Origin: Bulleidia sp.
GTDB taxonomy: Bacteria; Bacillota_I; Bacilli_A; Erysipelotrichales; Erysipelotrichaceae
Direction of reading: 5' to 3'
DNA: 18,700 bases
Assembly (NCBI GenBank): GCA_016293365.1
Contig: JAEDEK010000023.1
Location: 1 to 18,700 of the forward strand
Part shown: piece by piece, positions 5,648 through 13,294 of the stretch
Numbering within the stretch: position 1 is the first letter of the stretch
How the letters are laid out: each line of letters opens with the position of its first letter
Made by a program: the position numbers and the translations under genes
The notes under the pieces: generated by a model
What the model saw: the letters and a program-made list of their open reading frames with translations, nothing else
Databases searched by the model: none
What the model was told of the DNA's origin: nothing

Positions 5648-8600
5648 TTACAGAATGGCAAGCAGATCGTCTCTTGTTAAGGAGCTGGAGGAGATACCAT
5701 CTCCTGACAGGATTCCTTCCGCAAGATCTTTCTTCTGATTCTGCATTTCCAGAATTCTCTCCTCGATGGTTTCTTTCATGATCAGACGGTATACGGATAC
5801 GACATTGGTCTGTCCGATTCTGTGCGCTCTGTCTGTTGCCTGATTTTCTACAGCGGTATTCCACCATGGATCATAGTGGATGACAACATCAGCTGCGGTC
5901 AGATTCAGTCCTGTACCGCCTGCTTTTAATGAAATGCAGAAGACCGGCACATCGTCATCCTGGAAGGAACTGACCATCTGAGCACGTGATTTCTGTGGCG
6001 TGGAGCCGGTGAGAAGGTGATAACGGATTCCCCGTTCTTCCATCAGTGTGGTCAGCTCATCCAGCATCGTTGTAAACTGGGAGAACAGCAGAATCTTATG
6101 TCCAGCATCTACTGCTTCCTGGATCATATCCAGGCACATGTCTTTTTTGTTGGAGTTGCCTTTGTAGGAATCATACAGAAGGGAAGGTTCACAGCATAAC
6201 TGACGAAGCTTTGTCAGTTCCGCAAGAACAACCATCTTGTTTTCCCTGAACTGTTCATCTGTCTGTTTTGAAAGAGAATTCTTTAATGCAGCAACTCTGG
6301 AGTCGTACAGCTTTTTCTGTTCTCCTTCCAGTTTTGCATAATATACCTGTTCGAGCTTGTCCGGAAGATCCTTGAGTACATCCTTCTTCAGTCTGCGTAA
6401 TACAAATGGAGAAATCATCGATGTCAGATCTCTTTGGACAAGGTCATCCTGATCCCGTGTGATCGGTGTTTCATACATCTTGCGGAAATGGTTGTAGGAA
6501 GAGAAGAAGCCCGGCAGGATGTAATCGAAGATGGACCACAGTTCAGAAAGTCTGTTTTCAATCGGTGTGCCCGTCAAAGCAATACGGAAGGATGCCTGAA
6601 TGGATTTGACGGAACGGGATGCACTTGTGCCAGCGTTTTTGATGTACTGTGCCTCGTCAATGATCTCAATATCAAAGCACAGATTTTCATAATGCTGGAT
6701 ATCACGTTTGAGCATGTCGTAGGAAGTGATCAGAATTTCGTCTTTATGTGATTCTGTGATCAGTATTTCTCTTTCCTTTGCGGTGCCGGAGATGATCCGT
6801 GTTTTCAGATTCGGCATGAACTTGTGGATTTCGCTGTCCCAGTTATAGACAAGGGAAGCAGGGCACACTACAAGGCATCTGCCATCACGCAAAGAGGAAC
6901 CCATCAAAGATATGACCTGCAGTGTCTTACCCAGTCCCATTTCATCAGCCAGCAGGCCTCCAAAGCCGTTATCCTTGAGCGCAGATAACCAGCGGAAGCC
7001 ATCTTCCTGATAAGGACGAAGCTTAACAGTCAGTCCTTCCGGCAGTTCATATTCCTTTTCGGAAATGCTGTTGATCTTGTTAATCAGTGCTTCGAAAGAA
7101 TTGTCTTTCGCCATATCCATGGATACTTTTTCACACAGCTGGTTGAGGTACATGGCACGGTAGAAAGGAAGCTCTGCTTTCCCTTCCACAAGATCCTTAG
7201 CGGATATATTCATGTTCTCTGTCATTTCATACAGATCTTCAAAGGAGTCATCTGTCTGAATGATCGTTCCGTTTCTGAGTCTGTAGAATTTCTTCTTGGG
7301 TGTGTATTTATTCAGAATTTCAATGATTTCATCATTGGAAAGATCCGTGGAGAATAACTGCAGCTGCAGCAGATCCACACCGGTGGATACCCCAAGGGAA
7401 ATACCTTTGGTCTGGCGGATGTTCAGTCTTTTCAAGCGGTCTGAGATGAATACTTCCGCTCTTTCCTGCAGAAATGGAATGCCGTCTTTCAAAAAGTCAT
7501 AAATCCTGTCTTCATTGAAAATGATCAGTTTACCGCTGATACCATCAGTGCCATCAAACCAGTGTGTGATGGAATCCATCATCTTTTTTTCAAAGCGGAT
7601 ATCACGTGATGATCTGTTTTCTTCATAGCCGTTTTCCAGATGATATCTGTTTTCCGGATATACGGCATCAATTCTGGCATCGATGATATCCTTTGCCTCC
7701 ATATCCAGATAGATTTCAAAATATGGACGGGCAGGGGTATATTGTGCAGGATCAAATCCATCATTTGTGACAGCACAGCATTCATTTAATGCAGGCCATA
7801 CATTGGCTGTAAAGGATGGCAGATCTTTTTCTGCGATAAAGACAGGGCGGCTGGAAGAAACAGTACAGAAATCCAGAATCTTTTTTACGGCAGAGGAACG
7901 TTTCATCTTCTGTACGGACATGCTGCTGATCAGATACAGATATTTCTGTCCTTCCATGTAAGGTGTTCCTTCAGAAGAAAACAGCAATCCATCCGGGCTT
8001 TTCCGTACCGATGCATGTGGCGGGATACATGTCTCATTGATTTCAAAAAGCGGTCCGTTGAGGTCAATGTTCTGTCCTGCCATATATGTGGAATATGACT
8101 GGAGTGCCTCAAAAAAACGGTCAAGATAAATGCCTTTGAGCGTCAGATACCGTTTCAGAGAATCGTTATCACCATAATACCAGGTGGAAAGATAACTGCG
8201 GATGGACGGTCGGAATGAATCGATATCTTCACAAAGACTCATCAGGAAATCGATCATCGGCTGACATTCCTTTGCAAAGGCGGAACGGGTATGAACAAAT
8301 TCCAGTGCCTTGCCATAACGGTAAGATGTGTTATGGACAATACGGTCACACAGTTCCTGTATGTTTTTAACAACATAGGATGTTTTCGGCGGTTCCTGGA
8401 TTCGGAATTCCACCTGCATGGAATGGTCTTTATCCCCAGAGCCAAGATACACAGGCAGCAGAACGATCTTTCCATCCCCTTCATCCATCTGCTGGGATAC
8501 ATTTTCCATATCGCGCAGGAACTGAAATGCCTGTGGATCAGTCTTATGTTCCATTTCAATGGAAACAGGATCACAACTGTCTTCATCAAAATGGCAGTAG

Positions 8601-8884
8601 GCATGCAGAGTCGCAGCAATGTGCTTGCAGGAACTCATGTTTGATTCATAGTACGGGCAGTTGCAGTCTTCATCCAGAATCCACTGTTCGTCTTTGGAAA
8701 GAACAACCTGGCATTCATAGTCGATCGTATAATCGCGCTGACTTTCAACTTCTGCTGATATCCTCGTATAGCTCTGTTCTTTCTGGACAGTTAAGTTATA
8801 TACATGACCTGCTTCATAGAGTCTTCTTCCTCGGGAAGACATTGTTTTTGAGGTCAGTTTGTCAATCATTTCCGTTTTGATCAT
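5648..8884 (-). CDS. SNF2-family DEAD/DEAH helicase with N-terminal SWIM zinc finger
   Basis: This 1078-residue protein is a large bacterial SWI2/SNF2-type ATPase, expected to translocate on DNA and remodel protein-DNA contacts. A SWIM zinc finger sits at Cys74-x-Cys76-x9-Cys86-x-His88. A long middle region (about 100-580) matches the SNF2-associated portion of such proteins. The first RecA lobe has Walker A DEMGLGKT (Lys653) and Walker B DEAQ (Asp743). The second lobe has SLKAGGTGLNLT, the DPWWN segment and the arginine-finger motif ATDRAHRIGQ. All key ATPase residues are present. The ATG at 8884 is preferred over GTG at 8890 because AGGGG lies 5 nt upstream and overlaps the GTG. An extended -10 (TGGTAAAAT on the minus strand) lies near 8915-8923. 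The specific role is unknown; no restriction or defence partner is adjacent. Confidence 0.95.
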   Translation of the reverse strand: MIKTEMIDKLTSKTMSSRGRRLYEAGHVYNLTVQKEQSYTRISAEVESQRDYTIDYECQVVLSKDEQWILDEDCNCPYYESNMSSCKHIAATLHAYCHFDEDSCDPVSIEMEHKTDPQAFQFLRDMENVSQQMDEGDGKIVLLPVYLGSGDKDHSMQVEFRIQEPPKTSYVVKNIQELCDRIVHNTSYRYGKALEFVHTRSAFAKECQPMIDFLMSLCEDIDSFRPSIRSYLSTWYYGDNDSLKRYLTLKGIYLDRFFEALQSYSTYMAGQNIDLNGPLFEINETCIPPHASVRKSPDGLLFSSEGTPYMEGQKYLYLISSMSVQKMKRSSAVKKILDFCTVSSSRPVFIAEKDLPSFTANVWPALNECCAVTNDGFDPAQYTPARPYFEIYLDMEAKDIIDARIDAVYPENRYHLENGYEENRSSRDIRFEKKMMDSITHWFDGTDGISGKLIIFNEDRIYDFLKDGIPFLQERAEVFISDRLKRLNIRQTKGISLGVSTGVDLLQLQLFSTDLSNDEIIEILNKYTPKKKFYRLRNGTIIQTDDSFEDLYEMTENMNISAKDLVEGKAELPFYRAMYLNQLCEKVSMDMAKDNSFEALINKINSISEKEYELPEGLTVKLRPYQEDGFRWLSALKDNGFGGLLADEMGLGKTLQVISLMGSSLRDGRCLVVCPASLVYNWDSEIHKFMPNLKTRIISGTAKEREILITESHKDEILITSYDMLKRDIQHYENLCFDIEIIDEAQYIKNAGTSASRSVKSIQASFRIALTGTPIENRLSELWSIFDYILPGFFSSYNHFRKMYETPITRDQDDLVQRDLTSMISPFVLRRLKKDVLKDLPDKLEQVYYAKLEGEQKKLYDSRVAALKNSLSKQTDEQFRENKMVVLAELTKLRQLCCEPSLLYDSYKGNSNKKDMCLDMIQEAVDAGHKILLFSQFTTMLDELTTLMEERGIRYHLLTGSTPQKSRAQMVSSFQDDDVPVFCISLKAGGTGLNLTAADVVIHYDPWWNTAVENQATDRAHRIGQTNVVSVYRLIMKETIEERILEMQNQKKDLAEGILSGDGISSSSLTRDDLLAIL

Positions 8885-8959
8885 AGACACCCCTGTTTAA
8901 AGTCATCCGCTATTTTACCATGAAACAATGTTTTCTTTCCGGATTTGATGAAATTTGTG

Positions 8960-8973
8960 TATAATCTGTTGGA
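8960..8973 (+). promoter_or_regulatory. TATAAT box abutting the O-methyltransferase start (leaderless)
   Basis: TATAAT at 8960-8965 is seven bases before the ATG at 8973, so the expected +1 falls at 8972-8973. TGTG precedes the box. No Shine-Dalgarno and no good -35 are visible. Confidence 0.55.
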
Positions 8974-9563
8974 TGAATGAACAGCTGAAAAAGATACATG
9001 ATAAAGCAAGAAAAGAAGATGTGCCGATCATGCTGGATGGCGGGATGGAGTTTCTTCTTTCCTTTATCAGAGAACACGAAAATATCAGGGATATTCTGGA
9101 AATCGGAACAGCAGTGGGATATTCCAGTATCCGTATGGCACTGTTAAGGTGGGATATGCGGATTGATACACTGGAAATCAACCCTGACATGGCAGAACAG
9201 GCAGTGGAAAATATTGCTTCCTATGGACTGTCAGACAGAATCCATGTACATCTGATGGATGGGGCACAGTTTGAAACAGACCGGATCTATGATCTTGTTT
9301 TTGTCGATGCAGCAAAGTCGCAGTATCGCAGATACATGGAACATTTCCTTCCGAATACAATGAAGGGAAGTGTATTCATCTTTGACAATCTTGCATTCCA
9401 TGGCATTGTGGACAATGAATCATTAAGTACCAATCGCAGTACGATCCAGATGATGCACAAGATCAGAAAGTTCCGGAATCATCTTCTTGAAGATGAAAGA
9501 TTTGATACCATCTATTATCCCGATATCGGAGATGGCATCGCAGTGGCAAAGGTAAAGGGCTGA
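8973..9563 (+). CDS. SAM-dependent O-methyltransferase, YrrM/TrmR-like
   Basis: This 196-residue Rossmann-fold methyltransferase belongs to the O-methyltransferase family 3 group. The SAM-binding motif I is EIGTAVGYSSI (about residues 45-55), an acidic motif follows in DTLEINPDM, and FVDAAKSQYRRYME plus FDNLAF carry the metal- and substrate-side residues. In Bacillus the closest family member, YrrM (TrmR), methylates 5-hydroxyuridine at tRNA position 34, and that role is the best guess. A catechol-type or other small-molecule substrate is possible. The ATG at 8973 is used; the frame is open upstream to a TTG at 8955 that overlaps the -10 box. It diverges from the SNF2 gene with 88 nt between and ends on a terminator that covers its stop codon. 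Confidence 0.88.
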   Translation: MNEQLKKIHDKARKEDVPIMLDGGMEFLLSFIREHENIRDILEIGTAVGYSSIRMALLRWDMRIDTLEINPDMAEQAVENIASYGLSDRIHVHLMDGAQFETDRIYDLVFVDAAKSQYRRYMEHFLPNTMKGSVFIFDNLAFHGIVDNESLSTNRSTIQMMHKIRKFRNHLLEDERFDTIYYPDIGDGIAVAKVKG

Positions 9564-9592
9564 CATGGTAAGACATGCCAGTCTGTTTTTTT
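9558..9592 (+). terminator. Terminator overlapping the methyltransferase stop codon
   Basis: GGCTGACATG (9558-9567) pairs with CATGCCAGTC (9574-9583), with one A-C mismatch and one wobble, across GTAAGA. Seven T residues (9586-9592) follow. The TGA stop lies inside the left arm. Confidence 0.85.
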
Positions 9593-10460
9593 ACAGTGTA
9601 TGGAACACCGGTTTCATATGATCAAATGTTGTGAATTCCGTAAAGCCGATTTCATCTTTGAGGATGGCATAGGCATCTTTGATATGATCTGCCAGATACT
9701 TTGTGCTGTGGGCATCGGAACCGACCGTGATGATCTTACCGCCGAGGTCTTTATACAGCTTCAGGATCTTTCTGGATGGCTGTGTATCGGATAAACCATA
9801 GTGCCAGGAAGATGTATTGACTTCAATCCCTTTGCCATCGGTAATGGCTTGTTTCAGGATTTCCGCAATGATATCCTGCACCTTTTCAAATGGATAGATA
9901 CCCGCCCTGTCATAGCGGACAAGCAGATCCAGATGTGCCAATACGGAATAGTTTCTAAACAGCTTCATTGTCTTCATAATTTCATTGTAATACTGCTCAT
10001 TATATTCCTGTTGAGTCTTTCCTTCCTGAAACTGCTGATTCCAGAATTCCTGGTTGTTGACCTGATGCATGGAAAACAGAACAAAGTCAAGTTCATTCCG
10101 GTACTTCGTAAACAGCTTTTCGTAATCCTGTACAGTAATGGACTGAATTCCGAATTCAAGGCCAGAGCGGATGGAGATCTTTGAACCAAAGGTTGCACGC
10201 ATCCGCAACAGTTTTGCGAAATATTCCGGATAGTTGACATTGGCTAATGGAGACATTTCATCTGCAGATGAGGACATTCCATCGCCACCACGCCACTGGA
10301 TCCCACGTGGATCATCCCAGTCTTTTTTGATGCCGTAATCAACGTGATCTGTAAAGCACATTTCATCTAATCCTAGTTCAATGGCTCTAGCGATCTGGTT
10401 TTCCATGGATTCTCCGGAGTCATCAGAGAATTCACTGTGCAAATGATAATCTGCGTACAT
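9591..10460 (-). CDS. PHP-domain phosphatase, histidinol-phosphatase (HisK/HisJ) family
   Basis: This 289-residue protein carries the metal-binding motifs of the PHP fold in order: DYHLHSEFSDDS near the N-terminus, CFTDHVDYG, GLEFGIQ, VLFSMHQV, LAHLDLLVRYD, EVNTSSW and GSDAHST. The HisJ/HisK branch removes phosphate from histidinol phosphate, the penultimate step of histidine synthesis. Length and motif order fit that branch. No other histidine gene is adjacent, and related PHP enzymes act on other phosphoesters, so the substrate is tentative. A strong GGAGGT lies 6 nt before the ATG, and TATAAT on the minus strand (10491-10496) can serve as the -10. It is monocistronic and convergent with the methyltransferase gene. 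Confidence 0.9.
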   Translation of the reverse strand: MYADYHLHSEFSDDSGESMENQIARAIELGLDEMCFTDHVDYGIKKDWDDPRGIQWRGGDGMSSSADEMSPLANVNYPEYFAKLLRMRATFGSKISIRSGLEFGIQSITVQDYEKLFTKYRNELDFVLFSMHQVNNQEFWNQQFQEGKTQQEYNEQYYNEIMKTMKLFRNYSVLAHLDLLVRYDRAGIYPFEKVQDIIAEILKQAITDGKGIEVNTSSWHYGLSDTQPSRKILKLYKDLGGKIITVGSDAHSTKYLADHIKDAYAILKDEIGFTEFTTFDHMKPVFHTL

Positions 10461-10731
10461 ATGTTACCTCCAATTTTCTATCGTAATATGATTATATCGT
10501 CTTGCATCATGGAATGATATGCACAAAATCGTCAGTTTGAAGGGGTGTTTCATGGCAATCAGCAGGTGCAATGTACATACGGATTCATCCAGGATGGAAA
10601 CAACACAGCATGGCAGTCTTCTGTTTCCACTTATCCTGAGCTGAACCGGTGTATGATTTACAGGTAAACAAGTTGTAGTAGAGCACATATTTGTTTTACA
10701 TGGAAGAGTACTGGGAGTATGTACTCTTTTT
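10461..10731. other. Intergenic region with a possible small plus-strand transcript
   Basis: No convincing gene is present. On the plus strand AAGGGG at 10541-10546 precedes ATG at 10553, which opens a 30-codon frame ending TGA at 10643-10645; its product resembles nothing I know. Another frame is open for about 45 codons to a TAA near 10664. A good plus-strand terminator closes the region at 10704-10732, although no annotated plus-strand gene feeds it. The region may hold a small RNA, a short peptide gene or the remains of a lost gene. Confidence 0.4.
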
Positions 10732-10732
10732 T
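10704..10732 (+). terminator. Plus-strand terminator with no obvious upstream gene
   Basis: AAGAGTAC (10704-10711) pairs with GTACTCTT (10721-10728), with six T residues at 10727-10732 overlapping and following the stem end. The T tract is only on the plus-strand side. Confidence 0.75.
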
Positions 10733-10920
10733 CATTCCTTTCCGGAGTTTTCCATCTGCTTACGGATACAGTCTTTCACCAGTTGTGTCTTGGACTTTGC
10801 GGTTTCAAGGAAGGCAAGGATATCTGCATCCTTTTCCCTGTTGAACCAGACAGTCAGGCTCTTCATATGAGTCTTCTGGTACTGCTGATCGTAAGCGGAC
10901 TTTTTCTGTTTATCCAACAT
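10732..10920 (-). CDS. Small ribbon-helix-helix-like DNA-binding protein
   Basis: This 62-residue protein starts MLDKQKKSAYDQQY and continues with a short strand-like segment (KSLTVWFNRE) followed by two helices (residues about 27-55). That is the pattern of ribbon-helix-helix repressors, and the Lys/Gln-rich opening is common in small plasmid- or element-borne RHH proteins of Bacillota. The ATG at 10920 is chosen because GGAGG lies 8 nt upstream; an in-frame ATG at 10935 overlaps that site. A palindrome ACTAG-CAC-CTAGT lies in the promoter, which fits autorepression. No toxin or partner gene is next to it. Fold assignment is by pattern only. Confidence 0.7.
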   Translation of the reverse strand: MLDKQKKSAYDQQYQKTHMKSLTVWFNREKDADILAFLETAKSKTQLVKDCIRKQMENSGKE

Positions 10921-10936
10921 GCCACCAACCTCCATA

Positions 10937-10968
10937 AATATAACAACACAACTAGCACCTAGTGTTAA
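10937..10968 (-). promoter_or_regulatory. Promoter with palindromic operator for the RHH-like gene
   Basis: On the minus strand a TTAACA (-35-like, 10963-10968) and TATATT (-10-like, 10937-10942) flank a perfect inverted repeat, ACTAG (10951-10955) CAC CTAGT (10959-10963). The spacing of 20 nt is long, which suits a repressed promoter. Operator function is inferred from position. Confidence 0.45.
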
Positions 10969-10981
10969 TTAAAACATGAGA

Positions 10982-11005
10982 AAAGGCCGATAATATTCGA
11001 CCTTT
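10982..11005 (-). terminator. Minus-strand terminator-like hairpin
   Basis: Read on the minus strand, AAAGGTCGA (11005-10997) pairs with TCGGCCTTT (10990-10982), including one T-G wobble, across ATATTA. A short T run follows. The wobble is favourable only in minus-strand RNA. It would end a transcript from 11010-11200 that carries no recognised gene. Confidence 0.55.
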
Positions 11006-11075
11006 CCTACGGTTCTGCACGGTCCTAAGCTACCTTACCTCGTTACAGCCATGTTTTACTCGTTGAGAAAACTCG

Positions 11076-11189
11076 GCTAATTAACCCCTGATAGACAAAA
11101 CCCCCAGCCACTCTATGGTGCATACCATATCCGTGGCTGGGTTAGGTGATGTTTCGGATCTTTATCCTATATCAATTAAGCTAATTAAC
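11076..11189. repeat. 10-bp direct repeats flanking a hairpin-bearing segment
   Basis: GCTAATTAAC occurs at 11076-11085 and again at 11180-11189, flanking about 94 bp that contain the strong hairpin at 11103-11141. No gene lies between them. The arrangement could be a tiny inserted element or chance in AT-rich sequence. Confidence 0.4.
11099..11143 (-). terminator. Large nested hairpin, probable terminator of the YdjGHI-like operon
   Basis: On the minus strand CCCAGCCAC (11141-11133) pairs with GTGGCTGGG (11111-11103). The internal loop holds a second perfect stem, TATGGT with ACCATA, closed by a four-base loop. GGTTTTG follows. It lies 73 nt after the stop of the TPM-domain gene. The plus-strand side has no T tract. 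Confidence 0.65.
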
Positions 11190-11213
11190 TGACATTGGTG
11201 TTTTCACACTGCT

Positions 11214-12047
11214 TCAGAAATGGCCTCCCCCGGAATGCATACCACCTGAGGAAGAAAAACCTCCGCCTCCACCATCGCTTTCTTCGTGGTGGATTTTTGT
11301 ACGGGATTGCGTCCTGTACAGGTACATATCGGTATGACGTGTCAATTGTAACTGACCATAGGAAGGAATGTATTCGGCTGCGTCAGTTGCTGTATGCTTT
11401 GTTCTGTGTTTTGAGGCATTGACTGCAACAACAATACATGCCACCACAAACGGAATGATAATGCCGGCTGCCACAGCAAATCCGGAAACGGACCTTCCTG
11501 TTTCAGCATCATAATAGACTGCTCCTTCGGTTGCACTGCTCCATGGATAGTCATGCTGGTTGTAATAGGCAAGATGTTCTTCTGTTTTATCCAGGAATGT
11601 ATCAATTGCCTTGTAATAGTCATGTTCAAACAGGCCTTCTTCCGCGTCATCCTGAATATCCTCAAGACCATCAATGGTAAAGTATGACTGATTGGATGCA
11701 GCCGGTATGTAGATGTCATAGCTGCCACCCTGTGAAGACTGCGTAATCAGAAACAGAATACCGTCGCTTGTATTTCCATAACCAAGGTCCTGTTCGGCAT
11801 AGTACTGCTCGATATAGCCCCATATATCATCGTAGGATGCATCATCATACAGGATGTGGGCATATACACCAAACTGGTACTGATCTGAGATCTGCTGTGC
11901 CTGTGCATTCAGCAGGTCCACTTCTGCCTGGCTTAAAACACCATAGGTATCACTGATATAGACATCACTGCCGGCATGAATGGAAAGAGGTGTTATTGAA
12001 AGGCTGCATAACATAAGGGCTGTGAAGATATGGAGTATTCTTTTCAT
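11214..12047 (-). CDS. TPM-domain membrane protein (YgcG/YdjH-like)
   Basis: The 277-residue protein begins with a cleavable-looking signal peptide (residues 1-25, cleavage near SIHA-GS). A TPM domain (about 30-165) starts with the usual VYISDTYGVLSQAEVDLLN and includes GILFLI. A single membrane helix lies at about 190-210, and the C-terminal tail ends in a Gly/Ser-rich GGGGGFSSSGG...GGGHF. TPM proteins of this layout (B. subtilis YdjH, E. coli YgcG) sit outside the membrane with a Gly-rich cytosolic tail. It is the last gene of the operon: its ATG starts one base after the TGA of the zinc-ribbon gene, and its ribosome site (GGGAGG) lies inside that gene. In B. subtilis YdjH acts with YdjG and YdjI in membrane stress handling; the role here is inferred from that. 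Confidence 0.9.
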   Translation of the reverse strand: MKRILHIFTALMLCSLSITPLSIHAGSDVYISDTYGVLSQAEVDLLNAQAQQISDQYQFGVYAHILYDDASYDDIWGYIEQYYAEQDLGYGNTSDGILFLITQSSQGGSYDIYIPAASNQSYFTIDGLEDIQDDAEEGLFEHDYYKAIDTFLDKTEEHLAYYNQHDYPWSSATEGAVYYDAETGRSVSGFAVAAGIIIPFVVACIVVAVNASKHRTKHTATDAAEYIPSYGQLQLTRHTDMYLYRTQSRTKIHHEESDGGGGGFSSSGGMHSGGGHF

Positions 12048-12048
12048 A

Positions 12049-13143
12049 TCAGTTAAATCCTCCCTTCATATACAGTGTGAACACAATGGCTGCTGATATC
12101 GCAAGACCGATCAGCAGGATCAGCATAAACTGTTTTGCCATCTTCATGCCGTCTTTTGGTAATGTATCTCCAATCATCTTTCCTGTCTGACCGTTCATCG
12201 CAAACAGATAGTTTTGATCCTTATACTTTGTGGACAGCATCCATACAGGAAGGAATGCATAATGAACATTTCCCGGAATCAGATCCACATGTTCATCTTC
12301 TGTCAGCACACCGGAATAGCCGATGATGGTTGAACGTAACTGATCTTCCATCGTGTTTTTCATACGCAGATTGACACGTGGTTCATCCTCTTGATGGCTG
12401 ACATCATAGCGGTCTGCCATGTAGCCAGGCAGGTACCCCATTTCAAACGGTACCAGTTTTGTGAAATCATATGGTTCAATAGAATCCATGAAATCATCCG
12501 GCATGTGACTGGAAGCATCGGCAGGCACTTTTTCAAAGCGCAGTTTTCCATCTCTGACAACAAGATAATGTGTTGTTGTAGTGACCTGATAATCACCTTC
12601 CACATGAGAATGGGTTCTTGTGCAGTGAGCACGGATATGTCCTTTGGCAGCGGAATCATACAGCCAGAAAGGGACATAGACGCCTTTGATTTCCTCAATG
12701 TGGTTTTCATCTGTAAATGCATCTGGCAGGTATGGCATTTTACGGTAAAATTCCTGCAGTTTTGCTACGGCGTCCTGTTTTTCGAGCTGGAATGGGATGA
12801 TATAGTCCGGTCTGTAACTGTCGGAAAACTGTGATGGTACAACAGCGTTGTTACCGCAGTATGGACACGCAGTGGCACCGGTTGTGATATCTGTGATCAG
12901 CTGTGCACCACAGGCAGGACAGTCAAATGCCTGCAACATGTTTTTTTCACTCTCATCCCACACTGGAATTGAAATAGGTTCCTGATTGATTTCGGTTTCT
13001 TCTTCAGGACTGTAATATGCGTCAATCTGCTCTGTTGTATACGTGGAGCCACAGTTATCACACTTGAGTTTCTGCGCTTTGGCATCAAAGTGGAGTGGTC
13101 CGTTACAGTTGGGACACTGGTAGATCGTCAGTTCTTCTGCCAT
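12049..13143 (-). CDS. Zinc-ribbon membrane protein (YdjG-like)
   Basis: This 364-residue protein opens with two zinc ribbons: CPNCNGPL...LKCDNCGSTY (about residues 9-34) and CPACGAQL...ACPYCGNN (about 75-98). A mostly beta domain follows, with GVYVPFWLYD and HYAFLPVWML, ending in one C-terminal membrane helix (about 335-358). The layout matches TFIIB-type zinc-ribbon membrane proteins such as B. subtilis YdjG. Annotation pipelines sometimes mislabel these as PriA-like because of the ribbon. AAAGGA lies about 11 nt before the ATG. It sits between the SPFH gene and the TPM gene, the same partners as in B. subtilis, which supports a joint membrane complex. Confidence 0.88.
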   Translation of the reverse strand: MAEELTIYQCPNCNGPLHFDAKAQKLKCDNCGSTYTTEQIDAYYSPEEETEINQEPISIPVWDESEKNMLQAFDCPACGAQLITDITTGATACPYCGNNAVVPSQFSDSYRPDYIIPFQLEKQDAVAKLQEFYRKMPYLPDAFTDENHIEEIKGVYVPFWLYDSAAKGHIRAHCTRTHSHVEGDYQVTTTTHYLVVRDGKLRFEKVPADASSHMPDDFMDSIEPYDFTKLVPFEMGYLPGYMADRYDVSHQEDEPRVNLRMKNTMEDQLRSTIIGYSGVLTEDEHVDLIPGNVHYAFLPVWMLSTKYKDQNYLFAMNGQTGKMIGDTLPKDGMKMAKQFMLILLIGLAISAAIVFTLYMKGGFN

Positions 13144-13162
13144 GAAATCTGTTTCCTTTCAA

Positions 13163-13294
13163 TTATCGTTTCAATGCGCCTGCAAGCACCCAAAAGATGA
13201 TCACAAATGCAATTGCGGAAAGACACAGAAGAATACCGATCAGATTGTTCGTCTGAATCTGTCTTCTGTATTTTTCACGGTCAAAGTCTTTCAT
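13163..13294 (-). CDS. 43-residue single-helix membrane protein, coupled to the SPFH gene
   Basis: The protein MKDFDREKYRRQIQTNN... has a charged N-terminal segment and one membrane helix (about residues 18-40, LIGILLCLSAIAFVIIFWVL). Its ATG overlaps the TGA of the SPFH gene as ATGA, so translation is probably coupled. The frame stays open upstream, but those codons lie over the SPFH zinc ribbons and are not coding. I know of no equivalent in the B. subtilis operon. Position and coupling suggest a small subunit or adaptor of the same membrane complex. Confidence 0.72.
   Translation of the reverse strand: MKDFDREKYRRQIQTNNLIGILLCLSAIAFVIIFWVLAGALKR

Noticed and set aside
8254..8880. Plus-strand frames of 117 and 166 codons inside the SNF2 gene
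   Set aside because: They are antisense to the SWIM and N-terminal region of a well-supported gene and show no motif or start signal.
10464..10688. 74-codon minus-strand frame upstream of the HisK-like gene
   Set aside because: It overlaps that gene's ribosome site and promoter and has no start signal or family resemblance.
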